Below are positions 1-8,593 of a stretch of 57,785 nucleotides of DNA, piece by piece; position 1 is the stretch's first letter, and the number at the start of each line of letters is the position of its first letter. This DNA comes from an uncultured Thermomicrobiales bacterium (GTDB lineage Bacteria > Chloroflexota > Chloroflexia > Thermomicrobiales > UBA6265), in assembly GCA_902806345.1 (NCBI GenBank), contig CADCWF010000320.1, forward strand, positions 1-57,785, in the 5' to 3' direction. Under the pieces are notes generated by a model that was given only the letters and a program-made list of their open reading frames with translations, ran no database searches and was not told where the DNA came from. The position numbers and the translations under genes are program-made.

Positions 1-237
1 TACGGGGTGGGTGCCGCGGACGGCCGCTCGGACCGCGCGAGCAACGCCTTCTCGCTTGACTCGGCAGAGGACGCGGGGGGCTGGTGGGGTCCGTGCCCTG
101 CCACCGTTGCCGAACGAGCCATAGCTTGGCGTCCGCAATCGACTGTTGATGCGTCCGGCGGGCACCGGGGTATGCTGTTCTCGGTCCGCCGCCGCGCGAG
201 CGACGGTTTCGGACGCGCCCGTTCAGGAGGAGACCGC

Positions 238-1485
238 ATGGACTGGATCCGGATCGCCCGATCGCTCGTCGTGTCCGCGTTGCTGGCGTCGATCCTCGCC
301 GCGCCCGGAGCCGGCGGGGTGCTCGCCCAGGACGCCAGTCCCGTCGCGACGATCGAAGGATCGCCGGTCACGGTCGAGGCGTCGCCGGTGGTGACGGCGA
401 TGCCGCCGGTGCCGGACGGGGCGGAGGTCGTCGTCGCCGGGTTGGACAACCCGCGCCACCTGGTCTTCGGGCCGGACGGCGCCCTCTACGTCGCGGAGGC
501 CGGCGCCGGCGGCGAGGGGCCGTGCGTCGAGGGACCGGAGGGCGACCGCGAGTGCTACGGCCGGTCCAGCGCGATCACGCGGGTGGACCTGACCACCGGC
601 GACCATGAGCGGATCGTCGAGGGCGTCATCTCCCGCGGCATCGAAGGCAGTGGCGAGAACGCGACCGGGATCCACGACGTGGCCTTCGTCGACGACGCGC
701 TCCATGCCGTCATCGGCGTTGGGGCCGACCCGAACACGCGGGCGGAGGCCGAGATCGAGGGGCCGCCCCAGCTTGGCCGACTCTTCGCCGTCGACACGGA
801 GTCGGGCGAGTTGGCCGAAGTGGCGGACATTGCTGGGGTTGAGGAGCGCGAGAACCCGGACGGGGGCATCGCCGACTCCAACCCCTATGCGCTCGACGCC
901 CTGCCCGATGGCCGCCTCGTCGTCGCCGACGCCGGCGGCAATTCGTTGCTGGCGGTTTCCGCGGACGGCGCCATCGAGACACTGGCCGTCTTTCCCGAAA
1001 CGATGCAGGAGGCGCCCGACGGCTCCGAGATCCCGATGGAGGCGGTGCCGAACGCGGTCGCCGTCGGACCGGACGGCGACCTCTACGTCGGCCAGCTGAC
1101 GGGGTTCCCGTTCCCGGCCGGCGGCGCGAGTGTCTTTCGGGTGCCCGCCGGGGGCGGCGAACCGGAGGTCTTCGCCGAGGGGTTCACCAACATCATCGAC
1201 GTCGCCTTCGGCCCGGATGGCAGCCTCTACGTGCTGGAGTTCAACACCGGCGGCCTGATCAACATCGACCCTGCCGACCCGACCACCCTGGAAGGGCGGC
1301 TCGTCCGAGTCGGGCCGGACGGTGGCCAAGACGAGATCGCCGGTCCCGGGCTGATCGCCCCGAGCGGGCTGGCGGTGGCCCCCGATGGCGGCCTCTACGT
1401 CGCCTACCTCAGCGTCGCCTCTGGAGCCGGCACCGTCGTCCGCTTCCTGGCCCCCGACGGAGGGATTGCGACGCCGGCGGCGTAG
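238..1485 (+). CDS. Secreted ScyD/ScyE-like beta-propeller protein
   Basis: A 415-residue exported protein. The reading frame is open from position 7, but the ATG at 238 follows a good AGGAGG site (225-230) and begins a signal peptide: charged MDWIRIAR, a hydrophobic stretch, then cleavage near VLAQD. The mature protein starts with a short Pro/Val/Thr/Ser linker. The rest is built of repeated units of the type 'GPDGxLYVAExG', 'GPDGDLYVGQ', 'GPDGSLYVLEF' and 'APDGGLYVAY', which are NHL/SMP-30-like propeller blades. Overall it matches the ScyD/ScyE family of secreted propellers. No catalytic role can be read from the sequence; binding of a ligand or cell-surface component is likely. The 237 bases upstream hold no recognisable gene; a weak -10-like TATGCT lies near 171. 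Confidence 0.8.
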   Translation: MDWIRIARSLVVSALLASILAAPGAGGVLAQDASPVATIEGSPVTVEASPVVTAMPPVPDGAEVVVAGLDNPRHLVFGPDGALYVAEAGAGGEGPCVEGPEGDRECYGRSSAITRVDLTTGDHERIVEGVISRGIEGSGENATGIHDVAFVDDALHAVIGVGADPNTRAEAEIEGPPQLGRLFAVDTESGELAEVADIAGVEERENPDGGIADSNPYALDALPDGRLVVADAGGNSLLAVSADGAIETLAVFPETMQEAPDGSEIPMEAVPNAVAVGPDGDLYVGQLTGFPFPAGGASVFRVPAGGGEPEVFAEGFTNIIDVAFGPDGSLYVLEFNTGGLINIDPADPTTLEGRLVRVGPDGGQDEIAGPGLIAPSGLAVAPDGGLYVAYLSVASGAGTVVRFLAPDGGIATPAA

Positions 1486-2102
1486 GCGCGGGTAAAGATG
1501 CCCGGGCACGGGCGCGGCGGAGCGGGGAGCGGTTGGGAAGGCCCCTGCCGGCTGCGCAGTCGCCTCCGTCGGATTCCTGCCGGCGTTGTGGATTAGCCCA
1601 GGAGCACGGCCCCGACGCTCTGGACGATCCGAGGCCGTGCCCGTCCAGCGAAGTCTGGTCTCGCGCCTGATCGGACGCGTGGGGCTTACCTTGGGGGCGA
1701 CATCCGGGCCGAAGGGCCTCACCGCCCTTTCGTCCGCAGCTCCAGCGGTTTGCCGAAGAGTTGCCCCCTCCGTCATCCCGACCGGGACCGCGGGATCTCG
1801 TCGTCGCGGCGTCCCGGACGAGATCCCTCGGCTCCGCTCGGGATGACGGACAGGCGGCGCGGCCGACTGTTCCGCAACCCGCTGGTTGGGGTGGACGTCC
1901 GCTGTCCGCGACCTGGAGCTGGTTTGCTGGGAACTCGTCGTTACCCCGGAGAAGGACCCAACCGGGATGGTCCTCGAAGCGGCCGCCGGGAGCGCCGGGG
2001 GCGCCGGGGGCGGAGCGGTTGCCTCTCGGGTAGACGCGGCAACGGCGTGCTTCCCGTGGGCATGGGACGCGAGTGGGATCGGAGTGGCGGCCCGGTCGCT
2101 CG
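1486..2102. other. Intergenic region with one palindromic repeat
   Basis: About 615 bases between the converging propeller and gpmI genes. Short open frames here have no recognisable protein features. The only structured feature is the 79-bp inverted repeat at 1771-1849. Confidence 0.6.
1771..1849. repeat. 79-bp palindromic repeat (GTCATCCCGA type), copy 1
   Basis: The element begins CGTCATCCCGA and ends CTCGGGATGACG, so the outer arms are complementary and can form a long hairpin. A second copy of the same length, with better-conserved arms, is at 40283-40361, and a half copy is at 55034-55056. It lies in non-coding DNA between convergent genes. It looks like a REP-type intergenic element; a role as bidirectional terminator is possible. 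Confidence 0.75.
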
Positions 2103-3716
2103 CTAGTCTTGGCTCGGCGCCTCGACGATCAGCCCCGGCTCCGTCATCGCCGGCGGCGTCGGCAGTCCGAGCATCGCCAGGACGGTGGGCGCGACGGCGG
2201 CGAGGCGGCCGTCTTGGCGGAGCTCAGCGTGGCGGAGGGCGTGGCCGTCGGGGGCGACGAGCACCAGCGGCACCGGGTTGGTGGTGTGGGCGGTCATCGG
2301 CTGTCCCGTCTCGCGGTCGACCATCTCCTCGGCGTTGCCGTGGTCGGCCGTCACCAGCAGGGCACCGCCCGCCGCGAGCGTCGCCGCGACCACGTCGGCG
2401 AGGCAGCGGTCGACCGTCTCGATCGCCGCCTTCGCCGCGGCGAAGACCCCGGTGTGGCCGACCATGTCGCCGTTGGCGTAGTTGACGACGAGGAAGGCGT
2501 AGCGGCCGGAGCGGAGCGCGGCCACCACCGCCTCGGTCAGGGGGGCGGCGCTCATCCCCGGTTCAAGGTCGTAGGTGGCGACCTTCGGCGAGGGGACGAG
2601 CGACCGCTCTTCGCCGGGGTAGGGTTCTTCCCGCCCACCGTTGAAGAAGAAGGTGACGTGGGCGTACTTCTCCGTCTCGGCGGCGTGGAACTGCGCCAAA
2701 CCGGCCCCTGAGATCACCCGCGCCAGCGGCCAGACGACGTCGTGCGGCTCGAACAGCGCCGCCGCTGGCAACGCCTCCACGTAGCGGGTCATCGTCGCCA
2801 CGGCGAGATTCGGCACGGCCGGCCCGCGGTCCCAGCCGGCGAAGGCGGGGTCGACCAGGGCGGCGAGGAGTTGGCGGCCGCGGTCGGCCCGGAAGTTGAA
2901 GAAGAGGACGGCATCCCCCGGCCGCACCGCCGGCAGCGCCCCGCCCGCCGGCACGATCACGGTCGGTGGCACGAACTCGTCGGTGACGCCCCCGGCGTGG
3001 GCCCTCCCGACCGCGGCGGCGGCCGTCTCCGCCTCCTCGCCGCGGCCGAGGACGATCGCGCCGTAGGCGGCGCGGGTGCGCTCCCACCGGTGGTCGCGAT
3101 CCATCGCCCAGTAGCGGCCGGAGACGGTCGCGACTCGGCCGATGCCGAGACCGGCGAGGAATGCCTCCAAGTCGCGGACAAACCCGGCGCCGGCGGTCGG
3201 GGCGGTGTCGCGGCCATCGGTGAAGGCGTGGACGACCACGTCTGGAATGTCCTCGACGGAGGCCAGGCGGAGCAGGGCCTCCAGGTGGCGGACGTGGGAG
3301 TGAACGCCGCCGTCAGAGAGGAGACCGAGGAGGTGGAGCGTGCCGCCGGTCCGGCGCAGGTGGGCGAAGAGAGTGGCCAGGGCCGGGTTGCGCGCCAGGT
3401 CGCCCTGGGCGACCGCCTTGTCGATCCTGGTCAGCCACTGGTAGGGGACGAAGCCGGCGCCGAGGTTGAGGTGGCCGACCTCGGAGTTGCCCATCTGGCC
3501 GGCGGGCAGGCCGACATCCTCGCCGGAGGTCTCCAGGGTCGCGTGGGGGTAGGCCTCCCAGAGGCGGTCCATCGTCGGCGTTTCCGCCGCCAGCACGGCG
3601 TTGCCCGGTTCGTCCCGGCCGAGGCCCCAGCCGTCGAGGACGACGAGGGTGACCGGTCGGATCGGCGACCAGGGACTCGGGTCGCCGGCCGGCTCGCTCC
3701 GCTCGGTCTCCACCAC
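2103..3716 (-). CDS. gpmI: 2,3-bisphosphoglycerate-independent phosphoglycerate mutase
   Basis: Interconverts 3- and 2-phosphoglycerate in glycolysis and gluconeogenesis, in the cytoplasm. At 537 residues it is close to the usual 510-540. The alkaline-phosphatase-like fold is visible: VVLDGWGLG near residue 25 holds the first metal-binding Asp, GNSEVGHLN holds the phosphorylated Ser (about residue 78), and the C-terminal metal ligands are in GDMVGHTG and TADHGNAEE. The substrate-loop region HAFTDGRDTAP and the SGRYWAMDRD segment are also present. The N-terminus carries about 20 extra residues, so an internal start is possible. The gene stands alone, with an unrelated gene diverging from its start. 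Confidence 0.96.
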   Translation of the reverse strand: MVETERSEPAGDPSPWSPIRPVTLVVLDGWGLGRDEPGNAVLAAETPTMDRLWEAYPHATLETSGEDVGLPAGQMGNSEVGHLNLGAGFVPYQWLTRIDKAVAQGDLARNPALATLFAHLRRTGGTLHLLGLLSDGGVHSHVRHLEALLRLASVEDIPDVVVHAFTDGRDTAPTAGAGFVRDLEAFLAGLGIGRVATVSGRYWAMDRDHRWERTRAAYGAIVLGRGEEAETAAAAVGRAHAGGVTDEFVPPTVIVPAGGALPAVRPGDAVLFFNFRADRGRQLLAALVDPAFAGWDRGPAVPNLAVATMTRYVEALPAAALFEPHDVVWPLARVISGAGLAQFHAAETEKYAHVTFFFNGGREEPYPGEERSLVPSPKVATYDLEPGMSAAPLTEAVVAALRSGRYAFLVVNYANGDMVGHTGVFAAAKAAIETVDRCLADVVAATLAAGGALLVTADHGNAEEMVDRETGQPMTAHTTNPVPLVLVAPDGHALRHAELRQDGRLAAVAPTVLAMLGLPTPPAMTEPGLIVEAPSQD

Positions 3717-3903
3717 GTCTCCCCTCCCGTGCTCCCTCGATTCGGCCCGCGCTGCCTGGCGCGGCTCGCCGGCAGTGTGGCCGAGGCCCCCGGACCCGGC
3801 AACGTCCGGCGCCGCCCGGCCGGGGGGAGATTGGCGGTTCAGAGAAGAGGTGGCCCCCAGGAGGCATACACTGGAAGATACGTGGACGCGCCGGGAGGCG
3901 GAG

Positions 3904-4467
3904 ATGGCGATCGAGACCCGGATCGACGAGGAGGCCTACCTGCGGCTGGCGTTCGCCGAGCCGGACCGGAAGTGGGAGCTCGTCGATGGGCGGCTGCGTG
4001 AGAAGCCGGCGATGACGTTTCGGCACAACCAGTGGGAGATCACCGTCGGCTTCGCGATCCGCTCCCAACTCGATCTCTCGGTCTACGATGTACGGATCGA
4101 CGGCGGTCGGCTCCGGAAGCCGGGGGCGACCTACTACATCCCGGACGTGTTCGTCTTCCCGCTGGCGTTCGCCACGGAATTCAAGGACCGCGATGATGTC
4201 CTCGAGGTCTACGACGGGCCGCTGCCGCTCGTCGTCGAGATCTGGTCCCGCTCGACCGGCGACTACGATGTGGAGGAGAAGCTGGCCGACTACCAGGCCC
4301 GCGGAGATGCCGAGATCTGGCGCCTCCACCCCTTCGAGCGGACGCTGATGCGGTGGGTGCGGCAGGCCGACGGCAGCTACGAGGAGTCGCTCCTTCGCGG
4401 CGGGGTCATCCGGCTCGCCGCCCTGCCCGGCGTCGCGATCGACCTCGACGCCCTCTTTGCCGGCTGA
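3904..4467 (+). CDS. Uma2 family (DUF820) endonuclease-like protein
   Basis: A 187-residue cytoplasmic protein of the Uma2/DUF820 family, which has a PD-(D/E)XK nuclease fold. The start is the ATG at 3904, beginning MAIETRIDEEAYLRLA. The family core is visible: KWELVDGRLREKP near the N-terminus, YIPDVFVFP with the first acidic residue, then LVVEIWSRSTGDYDVEEKLADYQ and GDAEIWRLHP. Its biological role is unknown; such genes are highly multiplied in Chloroflexota and Cyanobacteria. A damaged paralogue with near-identical 'GDAEIWRLHPxERTL' lies at 8594-9419. The gene is monocistronic and diverges from gpmI. Confidence 0.85.
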   Translation: MAIETRIDEEAYLRLAFAEPDRKWELVDGRLREKPAMTFRHNQWEITVGFAIRSQLDLSVYDVRIDGGRLRKPGATYYIPDVFVFPLAFATEFKDRDDVLEVYDGPLPLVVEIWSRSTGDYDVEEKLADYQARGDAEIWRLHPFERTLMRWVRQADGSYEESLLRGGVIRLAALPGVAIDLDALFAG

Positions 4468-4603
4468 CGCGGACTCCCCGCCGCATCCCGGCCGACTCCC
4501 CCCATCCCTCAACCGCTGCTGGGTCCGCCCCGATCCGCTGGGTCTCGCGTGCGACAATGCGGCGACGGTTGGGTTGAGGCCACACGGAGGAACGGGGGCA
4601 GGC

Positions 4604-5680
4604 ATGGCATACCGAATCACGCTCATCCCCGGCGACGGGATCGGGCCGGAGGTGGCGGGGGCGACCCAACGGGTGCTCGACGCGACCGGCGTCGGGATCG
4701 AGTGGGATGTCCGCCCCGCCGGGATGACCGCCCTTGAGACGCACGGCGACCTCCTGCCGGAAGAGACGCTCGACTCGATCCGCCGGAACAAGGTCGGCCT
4801 GAAGGGGCCGATGACGACCCCGATCGGGACCGGCTTCCGCTCGGTCAACGTCGGGCTTCGGCATGCGCTCGGGCTCTACGCCAACCTCCGCCCCGGCAAG
4901 ACGATCGAAGGCGTCCAATCCACCTTTGACGACATCGACCTGGTGGTGGTGCGGGAGAACATGGAGGACCTCTACGCCGGGGTCGAGTTCGACACGGGCT
5001 CGGCCGAGGCTCGCCAGGTGATCGAGGGGATCAACGCGGTCAGCGCCAAGCAGATCGCCGCCGACGCCGCCCTCAGCATCAAGATGATCACGCCCGAGGG
5101 GTCTCGCCGGATCGTCCGCTACGCGTTCGACTATGCCCGCGCAAACGACCGGCGGTTGGTGACGGCGGTCCACAAGGCCAACATCATGAAGTTCACCGAC
5201 GGCCTCTTCCTGAAGGAGGCGCAGGCGGTGGCGGCGGAGTACCCCGAGATCGAGTTCAACGACCGAATCGTCGACAACATGTGCATGCAACTGATGCAGA
5301 AACCGCGCGACTACGACGTGCTGGTAATGCCGAACCTCTACGGCGACATCCTCAGCGACCTCGTGGCCGGCATGGTCGGCGGCCTCGGGGTGGCGCCGAG
5401 CGGCAACATCGGGCCGGACGCCGCGGTCTTCGAGCCGATCCACGGCTCGGCACCCAGCCACGCCGGCAAGAACGAGGCGAACCCGACGGCAATGATCCTC
5501 TCCGGCGCCCTGATGCTCCGCCACCTCGGCGAGCGGGATGCTGCCGAGAAGGTCGAGGGGGCGGTGGCCGGGGTGATCCGCGACGGCCAGGAGGTCACCT
5601 ACGACCTGCGCGCCGACCGCGACCCGAGCCGGGCCGCGACGACGACGGGGATGGCCGAGGCGATCGTCGCTCGCCTCTAG
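4604..5680 (+). CDS. icd: NAD-type isocitrate dehydrogenase (isocitrate/isopropylmalate dehydrogenase family)
   Basis: A 358-residue beta-decarboxylating dehydrogenase. The start is the ATG at 4604, after GGAGG about 14 bases upstream. The family signature is complete: ITLIPGDGIGPEV at the N-terminus, the substrate loop TGFRSVNVGLRHALGLYANLRP, VVRENMEDLYAG, the catalytic Lys in TAVHKANIMK, the metal-binding Asp residues in MPNLYGDILSDL, and the cofactor loop EPIHGSAPSHAGKNEANP. The short length and the loop resemble mitochondrial-type NAD-dependent isocitrate dehydrogenase rather than the longer NADP enzyme of E. coli. Isopropylmalate or homoisocitrate dehydrogenase activity cannot be fully excluded, but no leucine or lysine pathway genes are adjacent. 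Expected role: citric acid cycle, isocitrate to 2-oxoglutarate. Confidence 0.88.
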   Translation: MAYRITLIPGDGIGPEVAGATQRVLDATGVGIEWDVRPAGMTALETHGDLLPEETLDSIRRNKVGLKGPMTTPIGTGFRSVNVGLRHALGLYANLRPGKTIEGVQSTFDDIDLVVVRENMEDLYAGVEFDTGSAEARQVIEGINAVSAKQIAADAALSIKMITPEGSRRIVRYAFDYARANDRRLVTAVHKANIMKFTDGLFLKEAQAVAAEYPEIEFNDRIVDNMCMQLMQKPRDYDVLVMPNLYGDILSDLVAGMVGGLGVAPSGNIGPDAAVFEPIHGSAPSHAGKNEANPTAMILSGALMLRHLGERDAAEKVEGAVAGVIRDGQEVTYDLRADRDPSRAATTTGMAEAIVARL

Positions 5681-6040
5681 GAGCACTGCCGCCCCCGGGC
5701 CGAAATCGGGGATCACCGCTGGCCCGGCGTCGTCGATCCATTTCGCCGGTTCTGGGAGGCGATCCATTGCCCGCCCCGAGACCGGCTTGTCCCGTCTCGC
5801 GCGCCCGTCATCGGCACCGACCCGGGCTGCCTCGTCCGCTCTCCGCCCGCACGACCATCCGAGACCGCCGCGCCGGCGCGGACGCCTGATCACGCGAAAC
5901 CGAACGCCGCAGGGCCCGTCCACGCTGCCTGATCGGCCACCTCGGTGCGAGAACCCTCGGGTCCGGCTGCGGGCAGGGTTGGCGTTCGGGCGCCGTCCCG
6001 TACTCTCATCCTCGGCTAATCGCTCAACGCGGTCTTGGTG
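5681..6040. other. Intergenic region, nothing recognised
   Basis: About 360 bases between icd and the interrupted CGNR gene. No conserved protein, repeat copy or clear terminator was seen; the short open frames look random. Confidence 0.5.
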
Positions 6041-6190
6041 ATGAGCATGGACATCCGCGGGGAACCGCTCATGACGCGGCTGCCGCTCATCGGCGGTCGG
6101 GCCTGCCTGGACTTCGCCAACACCCTGTTCTGGCGGCTGCGGCAGGAACCGACGGAGGCGTTGACCGGCTCCGACGAGCTCCTGGTCTTT
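6041..6190 (+). pseudogene. N-terminal part of a split CGNR/ABATE regulator gene
   Basis: From the ATG at 6041 (an alternative ATG lies at 6047) the frame encodes the start of an ABATE domain: GGRACLDFANTLFWR followed by a stretch ending SDELLVF at 6190. At 6191 the frame runs straight into the inverted-repeat end of a 589-bp element and stops at 6212-6214 after seven foreign codons. The missing remainder resumes at 6781. ABATE/CGNR proteins are putative stress-linked transcription regulators with a C-terminal zinc-binding CGNR motif. Splitting removes the DNA-binding end, so this copy should be inactive unless the element can excise. Confidence 0.8.
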
Positions 6191-6208
6191 AGAGCGTGTT
6201 GCAAAACC
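6191..6208 (+). repeat. Left terminal inverted repeat of the VOC-carrying element
   Basis: AGAGCGTGTTGCAAAACC, an exact reverse complement of 6762-6779. Similarity stops after 18 bases, as expected for transposon termini rather than a larger duplication. Confidence 0.85.
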
Positions 6209-6280
6209 GCCTGAGGGCGGCGCGCGGGGACCGGGAATCGACATCTCGAGCAGCAAGGGTCACACGGGGAGGAGGGAGGC

Positions 6281-6724
6281 ATGAGGGTCTTGTTTGTGGC
6301 GGGGTTCGGGCCGGTGCTCCCCGACCGGGGAGCGGGCGCGGCTTTGTACGTGGACGCGCTCGCCCTGCCGCTGGACCGCGACGACGACGGCTACCTCCAC
6401 ACCGCCCGCCTGCCGGGCGTGAAGCATTTCGCGGTCTGGCCCCTGTCGCAGGCCGCGCGGTCCTGCTTCGGCACCGACGCCTGGCCGGAGGGCGTGCCCG
6501 TTCCCCAGGCGTGGATCGAGTTCGACGTGGACGACGTGGGGGCGGCCACGGCGGAGCTGGCGGCCCGGGGGTACTCGCTGCTCGTGGCGGCGCGGGAAGA
6601 GCCGTGGGGCCAGACCGTCACGCGCCTGCTCGGGCCGGAGGGGCTCCTGGTCGGCATCACGTTCACGCCATGGATGCGCGGCGACGACGCGCGGCAGGAC
6701 GACGACGGACCGCCGATTCGCTAG
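6281..6724 (+). CDS. VOC (glyoxalase/bleomycin-resistance) family protein, element cargo
   Basis: A 147-residue cytoplasmic protein. The ATG at 6281 follows GGAGGGAGG at a good distance. The sequence has vicinal-oxygen-chelate features: an early beta-alpha unit, an acidic strand IEFDVDDVGAATAELAARGYSLL, the segment EEPWGQTVTRLLGPEGLLVGITFTPW, and a polar tail. This second half closely matches VOC proteins, where W-G-Q and the D/E of the C-terminal strand contribute to the metal site; the N-terminal metal-binding residue is not obvious. The substrate is unknown. It is the sole gene of the inverted-repeat element that splits the CGNR gene and is intact, with its own ribosome binding site, so it may be expressed as cargo. 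Confidence 0.8.
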   Translation: MRVLFVAGFGPVLPDRGAGAALYVDALALPLDRDDDGYLHTARLPGVKHFAVWPLSQAARSCFGTDAWPEGVPVPQAWIEFDVDDVGAATAELAARGYSLLVAAREEPWGQTVTRLLGPEGLLVGITFTPWMRGDDARQDDDGPPIR

Positions 6725-6761
6725 CCCCCACCCGGGACCGACGGCCCGAGGGTCAGCGGCA

Positions 6762-6779
6762 GGTTTTGCAACACGCTCT
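6762..6779 (-). repeat. Right terminal inverted repeat of the VOC-carrying element
   Basis: Exact complement of the left end at 6191-6208. The CGNR coding sequence resumes immediately afterwards, with GLRAGVLTDAD from 6781. Confidence 0.85.
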
Positions 6780-6780
6780 T

Positions 6781-7359
6781 GGCCTCCGGGCGGGAGTCCT
6801 GACGGACGCGGACCACGAATCGCTCCGAGGCGCCGCCGACGCCAACCCCGGTGGGGCGTCGCGCGTAACCCAGCGGGCGAGGGAGCTGCGGGAGGCGATC
6901 CAGGCGCTCGTCGTCGGCGCGGCACACGGGCGGGCGCCCGATCCGGCCGGACTGGCGATGCTCAATCGCGAGTTGGAGGCGGCGATGGCCGCCGTCACGG
7001 TGGCTCCTTCGGGGGAAGGGTTCGTTTGGGGATGGCCGGAGTCGACGAGCGACCCGGATTTGGCTCGGCCGCTCTGGCCGCTGGCGCGGTCCGCGGCCGA
7101 GCTGCTGGTTTCGCCGGAGCGCTACCGACTCCGTCAGTGCGCGGGAGAGGGGTGCGGCTGGGTCTTCCTCGACGAAGCCCGCGACGGGCGGCGGCGCACG
7201 TGCGAGATGGCGAATTGCGGCAACCGCTTCAGGATTCGCGCCTTTGCCCGGCGCCGGGCGACCGCCGCGCAGCCGGCGGCAGTGCGGGGCGGTCGATCTG
7301 CCGTCGATGCGGCGCAGGTGCCGGACCGGGCCCCCGAAACGGCATCGAGCGACGGGTAG
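6781..7359 (+). pseudogene. C-terminal part of the split CGNR/ABATE regulator gene
   Basis: The frame resumes with GLRAGVLTDADHESLR and runs through the rest of the ABATE region (LREAIQALVVGAAHG, LNRELEAAM) to the zinc-ribbon-like CGNR motif: LRQCAGEGCGWVFLDEARDGRR followed by CEMANCGNRFR. The cysteine pairs and the CGNR tetrapeptide are intact. A stop lies at 7357-7359 after a basic, Ala-rich tail. With the piece at 6041-6190 it would form a protein of about 240 residues, a normal length for the family. As it stands it has no proper start of its own apart from in-frame codons within the element end. Confidence 0.8.
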
Positions 7360-7460
7360 GCTCCCCGGCGTTTCCACACCGAGGGTCGCATCCGGCCACG
7401 GGTCCTCCGCTGCGGGCAGGCAACGTTCGGCGTTCAGCGACGGGGTTCCAAGGAGGCAAC

Positions 7461-8410
7461 ATGCACCGGGTCCTACGGTTGTTCGGCGCCACCGCGGCGC
7501 TCTGGGCGCTCTCGACGGCCGATCTTGGGCCAGTCGCCGGTCAGGAGATCGACAGCGCGTTCAGTGACACACTCGTCCACGGGTTCGGCTTGCCGGAGGT
7601 CTCCGTCACCGTCGGCCCGAACGGGGTCGAGGCGCCGGCCGACCTGCCGGCGGGGTTCCACGTCGTCACCCTGGCGGCGACGGACGACCTTATCGGGTAC
7701 CTCGACATCGTCCAGGTGCCCGAGGGTTTGAGCCGGGAGGAGATGGAGGAACAGGCCCTGGCCGCGGGCGCCGGCGACGAGCCGCAGCCCGGCTGGGTCT
7801 ACGTCGGCGGGACCAACACCCCGGACCCGGGCCAGACGGCCACGTTCATCGTCGACCTGAAGCCCGGCGACTACCACTGGGCCGCGTCGTACTACAACCC
7901 GGCGGAGGAGTACGAAGAGGGCGCGGAGGTGATGCGGGTCGTGCCCTTCACCGTCGATGGGGGTGGTGCAACGCCCGCCGCCGGGAGCCAGGACGCGCCC
8001 GCGACCGACGGCGAGCCGACGGCGACCGTGACCCTGGAGGAGACAGACGACCTCCGCTACGTCGTCTCGCCGGACCCGGTGCCGGCCGGTCCCCAGGTGT
8101 GGGAGATCGCCAACGTCGGCGAACTCCAGGCCCACCACGTCGTGATGATGCGGGTGCCGGACGGCACGACCGCCGACCAGATCATCGGCGAGTTCTCGGG
8201 GATGATGGGCGGCACCCCCCCGCCGGCGACTCGGTGATCGCCCAGGCGGCCTGGGTTGGCTACGCCGCGCTGCGGTCGGGTGGTCAGACGACGCTGGCCG
8301 AGTTCGACCTGGAGCCGGCCACCTACGCGGTGATCTGCTTCATCATCGACCCGGCCACGGGCGAGCCCCACCTGATGAACGGGATGGTGACGATCTTCGA
8401 GGTCGCGTAG
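7461..8410 (+). pseudogene. Secreted cupredoxin-like protein, frameshifted in a C7 run
   Basis: The ATG at 7461 follows AAGGAGG and begins a signal peptide (MHRVLRLFGATAALWALS, cleavage near VAGQE). The first frame encodes two similar beta-rich halves with acidic linkers and stops at 8235-8237 after GGTPPPATR. The family's continuation, starting GDSVIAQAAWVGYAAL and ending MNGMVTIFEVA, is in another frame up to 8410. The switch coincides with a run of seven C at 8215-8221: one extra C, or two fewer, gives a continuous protein of about 316 residues. The C-terminal part ('YAVICFIIDPATGEPHLMNGM') resembles cupredoxin-like secreted proteins common in Thermomicrobia. This may be a real frameshift, a homopolymer sequencing error or slippage; the sequence cannot decide. 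Confidence 0.7.
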
Positions 8411-8420
8411 CGGCCGAAAC

Positions 8421-8479
8421 TCGACGCGCGGAGGCCCCCTTGGGGGTGCGTCCCGGGGGGCCTCCGCTTTGCGCGTCGA
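8421..8479. terminator. Long stem-loop after the cupredoxin-like gene
   Basis: Nested complementary arms: TCGACGCGC at 8421-8429 with GCGCGTCGA at 8471-8479, and GGAGGCCCCC with GGGGGGCCTCC inside. It starts ten bases after the stop at 8410, which suits a transcription terminator, although no long T tract follows. Confidence 0.65.
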
Positions 8480-8593
8480 ATGGACGTGAGTGTGCTGGTG
8501 GCCCAGAGGGTTGGCCTCGTTCCATCTCCTAGTCCCCGTCGCGCGGGTACGATACGCCCGTGGTCCCGATCCACTGCTCGAGGAGCGTCCCCG

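Larger units (their letters stand above)
6191..6779. mobile_element. Non-autonomous 589-bp element carrying a VOC gene
   Basis: The ends are perfect 18-bp inverted repeats: AGAGCGTGTTGCAAAACC at 6191-6208 and its exact complement at 6762-6779. The only gene inside is the VOC-family gene at 6281-6724; there is no transposase. It sits inside the CGNR/ABATE gene, whose two halves flank it. Removing 590 bases (6191-6780) joins the halves in frame, which supports an insertion. No convincing target duplication is visible beyond a single T. The termini are of the kind seen on IS5-like elements, so it may be mobilised in trans by such a transposase; that assignment is inference. Confidence 0.8.

Noticed and set aside
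223-1776. Long minus-strand open frame (517 codons) opposite the propeller gene
   Set aside because: Arg/Gly/Asp-rich composition typical of antisense frames in GC-rich DNA; the plus strand has a signal peptide, repeats and a ribosome site.
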